Origin: Synechococcus sp. AG-673-F03
Lineage (GTDB): Bacteria; Cyanobacteriota; Cyanobacteriia; PCC-6307; Cyanobiaceae
NCBI GenBank assembly: GCA_003211205.1
Contig: QCTJ01000002.1
Coordinates: forward strand, 59,127 to 123,126
Reading direction: 5' to 3'
DNA length: 64,000 nt
Shown in pieces: positions 35,947 through 45,036 of this stretch (the stretch's first letter is position 1; every line of letters begins with the position of its first letter). A program made the translations under genes and the position numbers. The notes under the pieces are model-generated. The model had not been told where the DNA came from and searched no databases. It saw only the letters and a program-made list of their open reading frames with translations.

Positions 35947-37121
35947 CAGGGATATAGGCGAGCGACAGCGTTCTCAAGATCCTCGACCGGACGGACAAGA
36001 GCCAGCCGCAGCCAGCCACGGCCGGCATCACCGAAACCGTAACCAGGGGTCAGCGCTACGCCGCAGTGCTCCAGCAGCTCAGCCGCAAGCTGTTCGTCGC
36101 TCCAGCCCTTGGCACTCGCCCATTCCGGAATTGGCATCCAGAGGTAGAGAGCCATGGATGGCATCGGCACGGTCCAACCGAGATCAGCCAAAACCTGTCG
36201 CATGCGATCGCGGCGCTGGCGATAAATGGGCAGGAGACGTGATGGCCAGTCGGCATGTTGATCCAGCGCCACCACTGCGCCCCGCTGGAGGGCCTGGCAC
36301 TGGTTGAAATCAACGACACCTTTCAGCTGACGCAATGCGCTGATCAATGGAGCAGCTCCCACCGCAAACGCCAACCGGAATCCCCCGAGACACCAGCCCT
36401 TGGACAGAGAGAAGAATTCAATTCCGCGCTCCCGCCAATGGGGGCAGCGCAGCAGAGACGGGGCATCACCCTCCAGCGCCAGATCCACATAAGGGTTGTC
36501 GTGGGCCAGCACTAGATCGTGTTGAACCGAACGGTGCATGGCCTCGTCAAGCCAGGCCTGCTCTCCGGTGCAGGCGGTTGGGTTGTGAGGAAAACCAAGC
36601 ACCATCAGACGCAACTGCTGCCATTGCTCTGCGGAGAGCGCATCGAAGTCTGGAGCCCAATCCCGCTCAGCTGTGAGAGGAAGGGTGTGAATGGCGGCAT
36701 CCGCCAGTTCCAGGCCACCGCGGTGAGAAGGGTAGGAGGGGTCAAGAATCAGAGCTGAATCACCGGGATCAAGAACGGCAAGAGGCAGATGCGCCGTACC
36801 TTCCTGCGATCCCACCAACAGGAGCACTTCCGTCTCCGCATCCACTGGAACACCGAATCGCTGCTGAACCCATGCGGCAGCAGCACGCCTGAACGATTGT
36901 GTTCCTGCATGGAGGCAGTAGGAGGCGCTGGAAGGATGCTCAAGCACCTCGGCCATCGCTTTCACGGCAGCGACTGGTGGCGCCAGGTCAGTGGAGCCTA
37001 GAGACAGGTCAATCAGGGCCTGATGCTGCTGCCTTTCGCTGTCGACATAGGCCGACTTGCGCCGGTCATTGCGATCAAAGACACCGCTACCGAGCCTTGC
37101 GAGTCGATCAGAGGTGATCAT
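35928..37121 (-). CDS. PLP-dependent aminotransferase, class I/II
   Basis: 397 residues. The PLP Lys lies in FFSLSKGWCLGGFRLAF; other motifs are DLSLGSTDLAPP, VLLLVGSQEGTAHLPLAVLDPGD across its substrate-domain start, LGFPHNPTACT and AHDNPYVDL. The pattern is that of AspC/DapL-like fold-type I aminotransferases (LL-diaminopimelate or aspartate type); the exact substrate cannot be told. It starts at ATG 37121. Upstream, across 57 bases with three TGATCA repeats, is the vipp1/pspA gene on the same strand. Confidence 0.85.
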   Translation of the reverse strand: MITSDRLARLGSGVFDRNDRRKSAYVDSERQQHQALIDLSLGSTDLAPPVAAVKAMAEVLEHPSSASYCLHAGTQSFRRAAAAWVQQRFGVPVDAETEVLLLVGSQEGTAHLPLAVLDPGDSALILDPSYPSHRGGLELADAAIHTLPLTAERDWAPDFDALSAEQWQQLRLMVLGFPHNPTACTGEQAWLDEAMHRSVQHDLVLAHDNPYVDLALEGDAPSLLRCPHWRERGIEFFSLSKGWCLGGFRLAFAVGAAPLISALRQLKGVVDFNQCQALQRGAVVALDQHADWPSRLLPIYRQRRDRMRQVLADLGWTVPMPSMALYLWMPIPEWASAKGWSDEQLAAELLEHCGVALTPGYGFGDAGRGWLRLALVRPVEDLENAVARLYPWWEQHH

Positions 37122-37178
37122 CCGGAGAGGTCTTCAGTTGAGGGCGGGTGATCACGACGGATGATCACAACTCCGTGA

Positions 37179-37958
37179 TCAGATCTTGTCAATGGATCGG
37201 CGGAGCTCTTCAAGGTCGTTGTCGACCTCAGACACGTTCACCGGCTGAACAGCATCTGCCTTGCCCTGGTCAGCTGCAGGCAATGCAACGGCTTCGGGGC
37301 CACCGGCCAGTTGCTGGCGAAGGGCTGTGAGCTCATCATCAACATCATCTCCACCCTCAAGGGCTGCGAACTGGCTCTCCAGATCGGCTCCTGCCAGTTC
37401 AGCCGCGGCCTGACTGCTGGCTTCCATCGCCTGAACCTTGTCTTCCATCCGCTCAAAGGCGGCCATGGCGGAATTACTACCCATATTCCCCACTGCACTC
37501 TGGAGCTGTTGCTGAGCCTTGGCCGCCTGGGCCCTGGCCTTGAGCATGTCCTTTTTGGTGCGTGCCTCGGCAATTTTGCCCTCAAGTGCCACAAGACTCT
37601 TCTTGAGGGTTTCCAACTGAGCGTCCTGACCTTGCACCTGCTTGGACAGAGAGGCAGAGGTCTCCTGGAATGTTTTGCGCCGGGTGAGTGCCTCTCGGGC
37701 CAGATCCTCTTCGTTCTTCTTGAGAGCGAGCTCCGCCCGTTCGTACCAGGTACGAGCCTGGGATTCCGCTTGATCGGCCTGATTGCGAAGGCGCTTCTGA
37801 CTGGCGATCGCCATGGCAACAGCCTGGCGCAGCTTCACCAGATCCTCCTGCATGTCCGCCACGGACTGGTCGAGAATCTTGACGGGATCCTCGGCCTTGC
37901 TCACGAGATCGTTGACATTGGCGCGCAGCAGTCGGCTGAGCCGGTCGAAGAAACCCAT
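37179..37958 (-). CDS. vipp1: PspA/IM30 (Vipp1-like) membrane-remodelling protein
   Basis: 259 residues, nearly all coiled coil. It starts MGFFDRLSRLLRANVNDLVSKAEDP, the amphipathic membrane-binding helix, then DMQEDLVKLRQAVA and long Lys/Glu/Ala/Gln-rich helices to about residue 190. The extra C-terminal part after a disordered linker (ending DNDLEELRRSIDKI) is longer than in PspA (about 222 residues) and resembles the Vipp1 extension needed for thylakoid upkeep. The gene could still be the PspA paralogue. It lies in a minus-strand series with the aminotransferase. Confidence 0.9.
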   Translation of the reverse strand: MGFFDRLSRLLRANVNDLVSKAEDPVKILDQSVADMQEDLVKLRQAVAMAIASQKRLRNQADQAESQARTWYERAELALKKNEEDLAREALTRRKTFQETSASLSKQVQGQDAQLETLKKSLVALEGKIAEARTKKDMLKARAQAAKAQQQLQSAVGNMGSNSAMAAFERMEDKVQAMEASSQAAAELAGADLESQFAALEGGDDVDDELTALRQQLAGGPEAVALPAADQGKADAVQPVNVSEVDNDLEELRRSIDKI

Positions 37959-38038
37959 GGATCAGGGCGAGCAGCAGCCTGAGGGTAGCGAGCAAATCAA
38001 CAGTGCCTGCCTAAGGTCGTCTCAAATCGGCAATTGGC

Positions 38039-38581
38039 ATGAGTCGGGCCCCGAAATCGCAGCGACGCCGCTTCGGGAATGGTGAGGTGCTCATGCCACC
38101 TGAACCGTCACCCGTTCAGGCGATCAGCGGATGTCTGGAGGCTCTCCAAAGCAGCTGGAGGCAGGAGGGTTCACTGGCTGCGCTCTGGCAAGACTGGCCG
38201 AAACTGGCAGGCGATCCACTCTCCAGCCATTGCCAACCGCTAGCCCTGCGGAGCGGAATGCTGACTGTGGGAGCCAGCCATCCCCAGTGGCGCCAGGCCT
38301 TGCTGTACAGCAAACCGCAGCTGCTCGCAGCCATTCGTGCCGCAGGCCATCCCGTGCGCGATCTGCGGATTCAGCAACACCACCCTGCGGCGCGTCAGGT
38401 GGTCGGAGATCCACTCGAGGAGTGGAAACGCCATCCCAGTCGTATTGATGTGCATGGCATCGCGGCATGTCCCCGTTGTGGAACGCCCTCTCCCATGGGA
38501 GAAATGGCCCAGTGGGGCCATTGCAGCTTCTGCCGTCGTATCCAGCTGAGCGAGTTGTCGAAGCCGGGTGAACGCGATTAG
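38039..38581 (+). CDS. DUF721 (DciA-like) protein with C-terminal zinc ribbon
   Basis: 180 residues. The DUF721 fold spans about residues 28-115 (WRQEGSLAALWQDWPKLAGDP, LRSGMLTVGASHPQWRQALLY, LLAAIRAAGHPVRDLRI). The C-terminal 35 residues hold two CxxC pairs, CPRCGTPSPMGEM and CSFCRR, typical of a zinc ribbon. DciA proteins load the replicative helicase DnaB in bacteria lacking DnaC. The family assignment is good; the ribbon is an extra feature. The stop touches the convergent GT39 gene. Confidence 0.83.
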   Translation: MSRAPKSQRRRFGNGEVLMPPEPSPVQAISGCLEALQSSWRQEGSLAALWQDWPKLAGDPLSSHCQPLALRSGMLTVGASHPQWRQALLYSKPQLLAAIRAAGHPVRDLRIQQHHPAARQVVGDPLEEWKRHPSRIDVHGIAACPRCGTPSPMGEMAQWGHCSFCRRIQLSELSKPGERD

Positions 38582-40434
38582 TAGCGTTCGGGTCGTGGTC
38601 GTGTCCAGGTGAGATCCACACCCTCCTTGCGCAAATCCGCAGCACGCTGCTCAAGGAGAGACCTGTCCAAACGCCACAACTCGTAGATGCCGGCACTCCC
38701 CAGTTTCTGCGGCTTGAGGCCCTGCCAGTGCTGCTTGGCTGCAGTGCCCTGGTTGATGACAACCAGCACCGAGGGCGACGCATCGACCTCCGTGCGAGGC
38801 AAACCCTGGAAACCTTGTCGCTGCTCACGGCTGAGACGATCAGCGAGGTTGACGAACGCAGAATTTGATTGGCCTTCGTAGAGCACCACCTGGTCTGTAT
38901 AGAAGTGGAGTGAAGGCTTGAGCACACCAACCATCGCCAGAGGTTCCCCTGGCCGGCGTTGCGCAACAACCTGTTGTGCGACCTGGCGCACCGGCAGCTG
39001 ACGAACCCGATCCCCAAGCTGGATCATCGGCACGAGCGCAATGAGCTGAAACAGCACCATCGGTCCCTGCCAGCCCAGCAGTCGTCCGTACACAGCGCCC
39101 CAGAAACTCCTGGTTCCAAGCAGGACGGCAACCAGGAAGCACACCGCAGCCCTGATCACCAAGCCACTGGCCATCAGCTCAGCCGGCAGTGTCGGCATCT
39201 CCGGATCCTGAATCAGAGGAATCCAGAGGGGCGATGCCAGCAGACCAGCCGACAGGATCACTGTGCAGAGCGCAGTTGACCACCAGGCAATCAACAAACC
39301 CTTGCGCTGCCGAAGAGAGGGGGGAAGGGCGGTCAAGGCAATCAGCAAGGCGGCAGCCGGTGTGGCAGGAAGCCAGTAGCTGGGCAACTTCGTTGCCGCT
39401 GCAGTGAACAGCAGAAACACCGCCAGCAACCAGCAGCCGGCGAAATGGCCGAGGCTTTCGCGGACGGGAATGCGCCGCGAGGAAGCGCCTCCCGCGAAAT
39501 CGGCAATCACCCGTCCCAGCCCGAAGACCAGCAGCGGGGTGAAGGGAAATGACGCCACCACCAGCACAGGTCCGAAAAACCACCAGGGCTGCAGATGGTC
39601 GTTCACCACGCTGGTGAGGCGCTGAAGATTGTGATATCCAAAAAAGCTGTCCCAGAAAGGCTGGCCCTCCACCAGCAGCTCGGCTGCATACCAAGGAAGA
39701 CTTATCAGGCCTGTGATCACAAGTCCTTGCAAAGGCCTCAGAGACGTCCACAATCCTGAGAGATCCCGGCGAATCAAGGCGAACAGCACCAGGGTGATGC
39801 CTGTAAGCACAACCGCCACCGGGCCCTTGGTCAGCACGGCGAAGGCCAGAACAATCCAGGCCAGCCACCAACGACGACCCGATCCACTCGCGTAGCAGCG
39901 CCATTGGCAGAGCAGGCTGAGAGCGAGCATCCCAGTGAGCAACGAATCACTGACAGCGGTTCTGCTCCAGATCAGCACCAGCGGAGACAGGGCAAAAGCC
40001 AGGGCTGCGGCGATGGCCGTCCGACGCGGAAACAAATCGCCTCGCACTGAATAGCGCAGCAGGGTGTCCCCGAGAGCGAGCATGGTCAGCACCGAGGCCA
40101 GAGCCGAAGGCAAACGGGCCGCCCAAGTGCCGAGCGGGTCCCAAATACTCCCTGTCGGCAAGGCATATCCCAGACCCATCAGCCAGTACACCAGGGGTGG
40201 CTTATCGAACCGGGGCAACCCGTTGACTCTGGGCGTTAGCCAGTCACCGGTCTCTGCCATGGCGCGGCCCGATGCCGCGAATAAAGGAGGCGTTTCATCA
40301 ACGAGACCGGTGCTGCCGAGCTTCCAGCAGAAGATCGCCACTGCCAGCACAAGGATGAGCAGCATTCCATGCCGTCGCTGCCGAGCGGTTAGACAAACAA
40401 CTGAAGAAGTCGAGGCTGATGAATCCGCTGTCAT
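38578..40434 (-). CDS. Glycosyltransferase family 39 (ArnT/PMT-like) membrane protein
   Basis: 618 residues with about twelve membrane helices in the first 470 and a C-terminal soluble domain. The catalytic-loop features are DETPPLFAASGRAMAETGDWLTP near residues 47-69 and GLPRFDKPPLVYWLMG with the Asp and the DKPP motif of ArnT-like enzymes, then RLPSALASVLTMLALG. ArnT relatives transfer sugars from lipid phosphate carriers onto lipid A or proteins. The start overlaps the GT4 stop (ATG/TCA), forming an operon EamA-GT4-GT39. Confidence 0.88.
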   Translation of the reverse strand: MTADSSASTSSVVCLTARQRRHGMLLILVLAVAIFCWKLGSTGLVDETPPLFAASGRAMAETGDWLTPRVNGLPRFDKPPLVYWLMGLGYALPTGSIWDPLGTWAARLPSALASVLTMLALGDTLLRYSVRGDLFPRRTAIAAALAFALSPLVLIWSRTAVSDSLLTGMLALSLLCQWRCYASGSGRRWWLAWIVLAFAVLTKGPVAVVLTGITLVLFALIRRDLSGLWTSLRPLQGLVITGLISLPWYAAELLVEGQPFWDSFFGYHNLQRLTSVVNDHLQPWWFFGPVLVVASFPFTPLLVFGLGRVIADFAGGASSRRIPVRESLGHFAGCWLLAVFLLFTAAATKLPSYWLPATPAAALLIALTALPPSLRQRKGLLIAWWSTALCTVILSAGLLASPLWIPLIQDPEMPTLPAELMASGLVIRAAVCFLVAVLLGTRSFWGAVYGRLLGWQGPMVLFQLIALVPMIQLGDRVRQLPVRQVAQQVVAQRRPGEPLAMVGVLKPSLHFYTDQVVLYEGQSNSAFVNLADRLSREQRQGFQGLPRTEVDASPSVLVVINQGTAAKQHWQGLKPQKLGSAGIYELWRLDRSLLEQRAADLRKEGVDLTWTRPRPERY

Positions 40435-41537
40435 CAGGAGATGGTGCCATCCCCTGGTGTCAGGCCTCTGCGGATCCAGGCTTCGACCCGAGTTGCCAAT
40501 CCGTCCTGACTCGCGCAGCGCTCAACCCAGCGACGGCAAGCAACACGGTCGATGGCCGACGCCTGAAGTGTTGCTTTGGCAAGAGCTTCCCGATCATCGG
40601 GAGCCACCAGCCAACCGGTTTCGCCGTTCTGAATGATCTCTCCAGGACCGCCGCGGTCGTAGGCGATCACCGGCACACCACAGGCCAAGGCCTCAACCAC
40701 AACATTGCCGTAGGCCTCGTTCCACTTCGGTGTGTTGAGCAGCGCTCTGCACCCGCCAAGTTCGCGCTGCAGCTCCGCGGTGGGCTTGAAGCCACACCAT
40801 TCAATTGTTCCTGCGGGGACAGCACTCTCCACGCGCATGGCATAGGCCTCGTCTTCGACCAGCCCCCAGACACGCAGCGTCTCACCAAGCTGAGCTGCAA
40901 CTGATGCCGCATCCTCAAGCCCCTTTTCAGGCGCCACTCGTCCAGCCCAGCCAAGGGGACCATCCGTTGTGAGCTGCAGCTGATAGCGGGAGAGATCAAA
41001 ACCATTACCCACAACCTCAGGCGTCTCAACCAGGGCGAAGTCGTTGGCCTGCCGGCAGGTATGAAAGGCGAGGCGGCGCTGATCCCAGCGAGCCAGATCA
41101 GCCACAGCACAGTCCATCACCGCAGACACGGATCCCATACTCACCAGGTGAAAAATTTTCGGCCCGACGTGGGGAGTGAGCCAAAGCGGCAGCCAGTCGT
41201 ATCCGAAATTGAGCAGTGCATCAACATCGCTGGCCAGTTCAAGCGCCCGATCCCAGAGACGAGGCAGCACAGCATTAGTGGGAATCTGCATCGAAGCATT
41301 CCGGTCCGCATGCTGCCAACTCGGCTGATCAACACCCACAACGGTGTGGAGTGTCACCCGCTCATCCGTCACCGGTGAACAGGAGCCTTCCGGGGCAACG
41401 AGGTGAAGACGATGGCCACGCTGGGCAAGGCCTTTCACCAATGATCCGAGTGTGAGCTCAACACCACCACCCCGGCCGCTGCCGAGCTGTCCGACGGGTG
41501 TGCTCACCAGCACAAGAGTCAGGGGACGATCGGTCAT
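40434..41537 (-). CDS. Glycosyltransferase family 4
   Basis: 367 residues from ATG 41537. The N-terminal half has the sugar-nucleotide transferase opening LVLVSTPVGQLGSGRGGGVE; the C-terminal half has GWAGRVAPEKGLEDAASVAA, IEWCGFKPTAELQRELGGCRA, the catalytic E-x7-E region EAYGNVVVEALACGVPVIAY and GGPGEIIQNGETGWLV. This is a GT-B retaining transferase acting on cell-surface or storage sugars. It overlaps the EamA gene by 4 bases upstream and GT39 downstream. Confidence 0.9.
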   Translation of the reverse strand: MTDRPLTLVLVSTPVGQLGSGRGGGVELTLGSLVKGLAQRGHRLHLVAPEGSCSPVTDERVTLHTVVGVDQPSWQHADRNASMQIPTNAVLPRLWDRALELASDVDALLNFGYDWLPLWLTPHVGPKIFHLVSMGSVSAVMDCAVADLARWDQRRLAFHTCRQANDFALVETPEVVGNGFDLSRYQLQLTTDGPLGWAGRVAPEKGLEDAASVAAQLGETLRVWGLVEDEAYAMRVESAVPAGTIEWCGFKPTAELQRELGGCRALLNTPKWNEAYGNVVVEALACGVPVIAYDRGGPGEIIQNGETGWLVAPDDREALAKATLQASAIDRVACRRWVERCASQDGLATRVEAWIRRGLTPGDGTIS

Positions 41538-42496
41538 GCCTTCAGGTCTCCAGGACGGGTGATCGACGCCGAAACCCAGGGCTCCCAGAGTCGCTGTCGC
41601 TGACTCACCAACAGCACTGAGATCAGCACCAACAGCACTGCCAACCATTGCAGGGTGTCGAGGCGTTCTCCCAGCAACACTCCCCCGGAGGCAAGCGCAA
41701 ACACTGGCGTAAGGAAGCCCAGCGTGCTGAAACCGGTGAGGTCCTCGCGGTTCGCGAACCAGAAAAACAGGGAATAAGCCAGAGCACTGCCCAGAAGCGA
41801 GGCATAGGCCATCTGAGCCCAGTCGAGGGCCGACCAAGCTGGGATCAGAGCTGTGCTGGGGTCGAGACCATGCCAGACGAGCAGAGGCACTCCACCCAGC
41901 ACCATGTGCCACCCGGTGACCGCCACGGGATCACTGTTTTTGCAAGCGAAGCGACACAGCACAGTGCCCAAAGCCATCGCCAGTGCCGCCAGCAGCATCC
42001 AGCCCGTGCCGTCCTGCCATCCGGCCTGCAGATCGGAAAGATCAGCCTGCAACCACCAGTGCTGGAGCAGCGGTGCAGGGACGCCAAGACAGACGATGCC
42101 GGACAGCCCGACCACAAGGCCGATCCAGCCAATCGGATTGATTGATTCCGCGAACAGCCAGCGTGCGAGCAGAGCCACGATCAGGGGCTGCGAATCGATC
42201 AAAACCGATCCGAGGCCTGCACCAGTGCCCTGAAGGCCCTTGGCCAGAAAAAACTGGAAGAGAATGGCATCCACGAGGGTGAACACCAGAAACCAGCCAC
42301 GGTCAGCAGGATCAACGGTCAGCCTTCTTCCCAAGAAAGGCACGGCGATCAGCAGCACGATGCCAGCAGGAAGCAGACGCAGACAGGCCACCAAAAGAGC
42401 CCCGCCCGACTCCACCAGAGGGGCCATGGCCGCCATTGCAGTACCCCACAGAGCGAAGGGCAACACCATCAGCAGCCAGCGCTGCAAGGTCGTCAT
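41534..42496 (-). CDS. EamA-type drug/metabolite transporter
   Basis: 320 residues with ten membrane helices arranged as two repeated five-helix EamA units (first unit about 5-140, second about 175-300). Examples are PFALWGTAMAAMAPL, LIVALLARWLFAESI, and the second-half FSTLGFLTPVFALASGGVLLGE, the usual EamA signature. The family exports small metabolites or imports amino acids; the substrate is unknown. It is first gene of the minus-strand trio with GT4 and GT39, divergent from sppA over 53 bases. Confidence 0.92.
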   Translation of the reverse strand: MTTLQRWLLMVLPFALWGTAMAAMAPLVESGGALLVACLRLLPAGIVLLIAVPFLGRRLTVDPADRGWFLVFTLVDAILFQFFLAKGLQGTGAGLGSVLIDSQPLIVALLARWLFAESINPIGWIGLVVGLSGIVCLGVPAPLLQHWWLQADLSDLQAGWQDGTGWMLLAALAMALGTVLCRFACKNSDPVAVTGWHMVLGGVPLLVWHGLDPSTALIPAWSALDWAQMAYASLLGSALAYSLFFWFANREDLTGFSTLGFLTPVFALASGGVLLGERLDTLQWLAVLLVLISVLLVSQRQRLWEPWVSASITRPGDLKA

Positions 42497-42549
42497 GGAA
42501 TTAGGCGGACAGGGTCCTTTTTAAGATCCGGCGAGTTGAACAGAGGATC

Positions 42550-43362
42550 ATGGGGTGGTTGTGGCGCCGCAAGTCCAAACGCCGCATGGCGCGCATCGTC
42601 ATTGAGGGCGCGATCAGTGGCTCGACACGACGCAGGGTGCTGAAGGCTCTGCGCGAGGTGCAGGAGCGGGAGTTTCCAGCTCTCCTGCTGCGGATCGATA
42701 GTCCAGGAGGAACGGTCGGCGACAGTCAGGAAATTCATGCAGCTCTGCTGCGGCTGCGTGAAAAAGGCTGCAAGGTTGTGGCCAGCTTCGGCAACATTTC
42801 CGCCTCCGGAGGTGTGTATGTCGGCGTGGCAGCCGATTCGATCGTGGCCAATCCCGGCACGATCACCGGCTCGATCGGTGTGATTCTGCGGGGCAACAAC
42901 CTTTCGGAACTGCTTGCGAAGGTCGGTATCCGCTTCGAAACCGTGAAGAGCGGTGCTTTCAAGGACATTCTTTCCCCTGACCGGGCCCTCAGTCCTGAGG
43001 AGCGAGAGCTGCTCCAGAGCCTGATCGACAGCAGTTACGACCAGTTCGTCTGCGCCGTTGCCGAGGGCCGTGGGCTGGACAAGGACAAGGTCCGGACCTT
43101 CGCTGATGGGCGGGTGTTCAGTGGAGCACAGGCCAAAGATCTCGGACTTGTTGATGAACTGGGCGACGAAGAGCAGGCTCGATTGGTGGCAGCCCGTTTG
43201 GCTGAGCTTGATGAAGAGCGCTGCCGACCGGTGACCCTTGGTAAGCCGCGCAAGCGTCTCCTGCAGGGCCTGCCTGGATCAAGCCTGCTGCTGCGACTCG
43301 ATCAGTTGCTGACCACGGAACTTGAGCTCAGCGGCCAACCCCTCTGGATGTACAGGCCATGA
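42550..43362 (+). CDS. sppA: Signal peptide peptidase (S49), no obvious membrane anchor
   Basis: 270 residues. The S49 core is clear: LLLRIDSPGGTVGDSQEI near residues 46-63, nucleophile Ser 86 in NISASGGVY, TITGSIGV near 104-111, and the catalytic Lys in SGAFKDI near residue 138. The N-terminus is a basic stretch (WRRKSKRRMARIVIEG) and no transmembrane segment is seen, unlike most SppA proteins. It degrades cleaved signal peptides or acts as a stress protease. The stop overlaps the aroH start. Confidence 0.9.
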   Translation: MGWLWRRKSKRRMARIVIEGAISGSTRRRVLKALREVQEREFPALLLRIDSPGGTVGDSQEIHAALLRLREKGCKVVASFGNISASGGVYVGVAADSIVANPGTITGSIGVILRGNNLSELLAKVGIRFETVKSGAFKDILSPDRALSPEERELLQSLIDSSYDQFVCAVAEGRGLDKDKVRTFADGRVFSGAQAKDLGLVDELGDEEQARLVAARLAELDEERCRPVTLGKPRKRLLQGLPGSSLLLRLDQLLTTELELSGQPLWMYRP

Positions 43363-43739
43363 CAGTCCCCCGGCTGCTGCGAGGTCTGCGCGGTGCCACC
43401 ACCTGCGCTGACAACAGCGCAAACGCCATTCGAGAGGCTGTTGCCGAGCTGGTGGATGCCCTGATGGATCAGAACGCTCTGGATCCCGACCTGCTGGTCT
43501 CTGTGACGTTCTCCGTGACCGCTGACCTGGACGCCAGCTTTCCCGCAGCGGCGGCGCGCCACCGATCAGGTTGGGAGGACGTGGCCCTTCTGGATGTGCA
43601 GCAGATGGTCGTCCAGGGGGATCTTGCACGTTGTATCCGGCTGCTCGCCCACGCCTGGATCCCTGCTGATCGGCCGCTGCACCATCCGTACCTGAGGGCA
43701 GCCGCACGTCTGCGCCCGGACCGATCTGGTCACAACTGA
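43359..43739 (+). CDS. aroH: Chorismate mutase, AroH type
   Basis: 126 residues. RGLRGATTCADNSANAIREAVAELV near the N-terminus, VTFSVTADLDASFPAAAARH and a QMVVQGDLARCIRLLAHAW segment match the trimeric AroH family found in Bacillus and cyanobacteria. It rearranges chorismate to prephenate for Phe and Tyr. The conserved Arg residues RG..R (catalytic Arg and the ATT motif) are present. The ATG overlaps the sppA stop (ATGA). Confidence 0.92.
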   Translation: MTVPRLLRGLRGATTCADNSANAIREAVAELVDALMDQNALDPDLLVSVTFSVTADLDASFPAAAARHRSGWEDVALLDVQQMVVQGDLARCIRLLAHAWIPADRPLHHPYLRAAARLRPDRSGHN

Positions 43740-43838
43740 CAGATCAGGGGCCGACCCCCGAAGCACCTGCATTCGGGAGATTCTCAGGACAATCCGTTCA
43801 CGACTCACGGCATTCGCGCCGACTGCTCCGGAATCACG

Positions 43839-44426
43839 ATGAAACGACTTTTTCCTCCCACTCCAAAACTCAGTGCTGGTGTGACAGCTCTGATCGGCTG
43901 CGGAATCATCGGCGGAGCGGCTCTGCTGCCCAGCTTGATCAAGCCTGCCGTTGCACAGAACACACCTTCAATTCTGGAATTCAGATGGGATTCAGACGCT
44001 GGTTATCGCAAGCTCTACTTCGTACAAAGCAGCCAACGCCGAAGTGATCGCTCGGAGTACTACTTCATGCTGCGCAAGAAGGATCGCAAAACCGCGATCC
44101 TCAAGTTAAGCATCACTGTTCCCAGTTATTTCGATGCAAAAATTCGTCCAGAAGCTTTATCCCTTTGCAAGATGAAGATGGGAGGAGTGCTCGCTCGAAG
44201 CAAATGCACAGAAGTGCTTCCGGCGGTGTTTGAAGTCAACGAGAAACAAACGGCCATTGAAGTTTTTCCCGACACTCCGATTCCTACTGGCGGCACCTAC
44301 GCCGTCGTGATGAACGTCTTCAACCCGAGCCAGGGGGGAATGTTCCAGTTCAATGCCCTGGCGCAAGCCCCCGGAGACGTTCCCATATCTGGCTACCTCG
44401 GCAGCTGGCTTGTGGATATCGACTGA
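43839..44426 (+). CDS. DUF2808 secreted protein
   Basis: 195 residues. A signal peptide with basic start (KRLFPPTPKLS) and hydrophobic core (VTALIGCGIIGGAALLPSLI) ends near AVAQN (about residue 41). The mature part has LEFRWDSDAGYRKLYFVQSS, YYFMLRKKDRKTAIL and LKLSITVPSYFDAKIRPEAL, then EKQTAIEVFPDTPIPTGGTYA, matching DUF2808, a cyanobacteria-specific family of exported beta-rich proteins of unknown role. It stands about 50 bases before rpmH and is probably a separate transcript. Confidence 0.85.
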   Translation: MKRLFPPTPKLSAGVTALIGCGIIGGAALLPSLIKPAVAQNTPSILEFRWDSDAGYRKLYFVQSSQRRSDRSEYYFMLRKKDRKTAILKLSITVPSYFDAKIRPEALSLCKMKMGGVLARSKCTEVLPAVFEVNEKQTAIEVFPDTPIPTGGTYAVVMNVFNPSQGGMFQFNALAQAPGDVPISGYLGSWLVDID

Positions 44427-44478
44427 CCCGGCTGATAAACTCGCTTCTTGACGAAAGGCCGGGCGCCGGAAAAATCCC

Positions 44479-44616
44479 ATGACGAAACGAACCCTCGGAG
44501 GCACAAGTCGCAAGCGCAGGCGCGTTTCCGGTTTCAGAGTGCGCATGCGTACGCACACTGGACGTCGTGTGATTCGCAGCCGCCGCAAGCGCGGACGTTC
44601 ACGCCTGTCCGTTTGA
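44479..44616 (+). CDS. rpmH: 50S ribosomal protein L34
   Basis: 45 residues: [20 protein letters not shown] followed by [20 protein letters not shown] and the end LSV. The family's Arg/Lys pattern is complete. It is a small intron-less ribosomal protein of the large subunit. It is followed 18 bases later by rnpA, the universal rpmH-rnpA pairing. The gene was too short to appear among the long open frames but its sequence is unambiguous. Confidence 0.97.
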   Translation: MTKRTLGGTSRKRRRVSGFRVRMRTHTGRRVIRSRRKRGRSRLSV

Positions 44617-44634
44617 TTCATTCGGATTGCTGCG

Positions 44635-45036
44635 ATGGTCCTGCCGGCATCCATGCGTCTGCGCGGCCATCGCTGTTTTGACCATCTGCATCGGAAAGGC
44701 AAACGCTTCCACGGCACCTTGATGGTGCTCAGAAGGGCATCAGCCCACAATTCCTTGCTCAAACGACCGGCGACTCCGAAGGGGTCGGTCAGCCCTAGCA
44801 GTCCTGCAACCTGCCGGGTGGCAGTGGTAATCAGCAGCAAGGTAAGCAAGCGCGCCGTGATCAGGAATCGATTGAGGCGACGCCTGCATGATCATCTGCG
44901 TTCGAGATTCGAACATGCACCAGAACACGCCAGCGTATGGCTTCTGGTCAGTTTGAAGCCTGGAGCAGCCACAGAGGATCGCGACTTACTGGAAGAATGC
45001 GACAGATTGCTTATACAGGCGGGCCTGAAGTCATGA
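44635..45036 (+). CDS. rnpA: Ribonuclease P protein component
   Basis: 133 residues. The N-terminal HLHRKGKRFHGTLMVLRR and the signature KVSKRAVIRNRLRRRLHDHL (RNR motif) identify RnpA. It binds RNase P RNA to trim tRNA 5' leaders. The frame includes an Arg/Ser-rich insertion around residue 45-55 (KRPATPKGSVSPSSPATC), a little longer than usual. The stop overlaps the start of the PH-domain gene. Confidence 0.93.
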   Translation: MVLPASMRLRGHRCFDHLHRKGKRFHGTLMVLRRASAHNSLLKRPATPKGSVSPSSPATCRVAVVISSKVSKRAVIRNRLRRRLHDHLRSRFEHAPEHASVWLLVSLKPGAATEDRDLLEECDRLLIQAGLKS

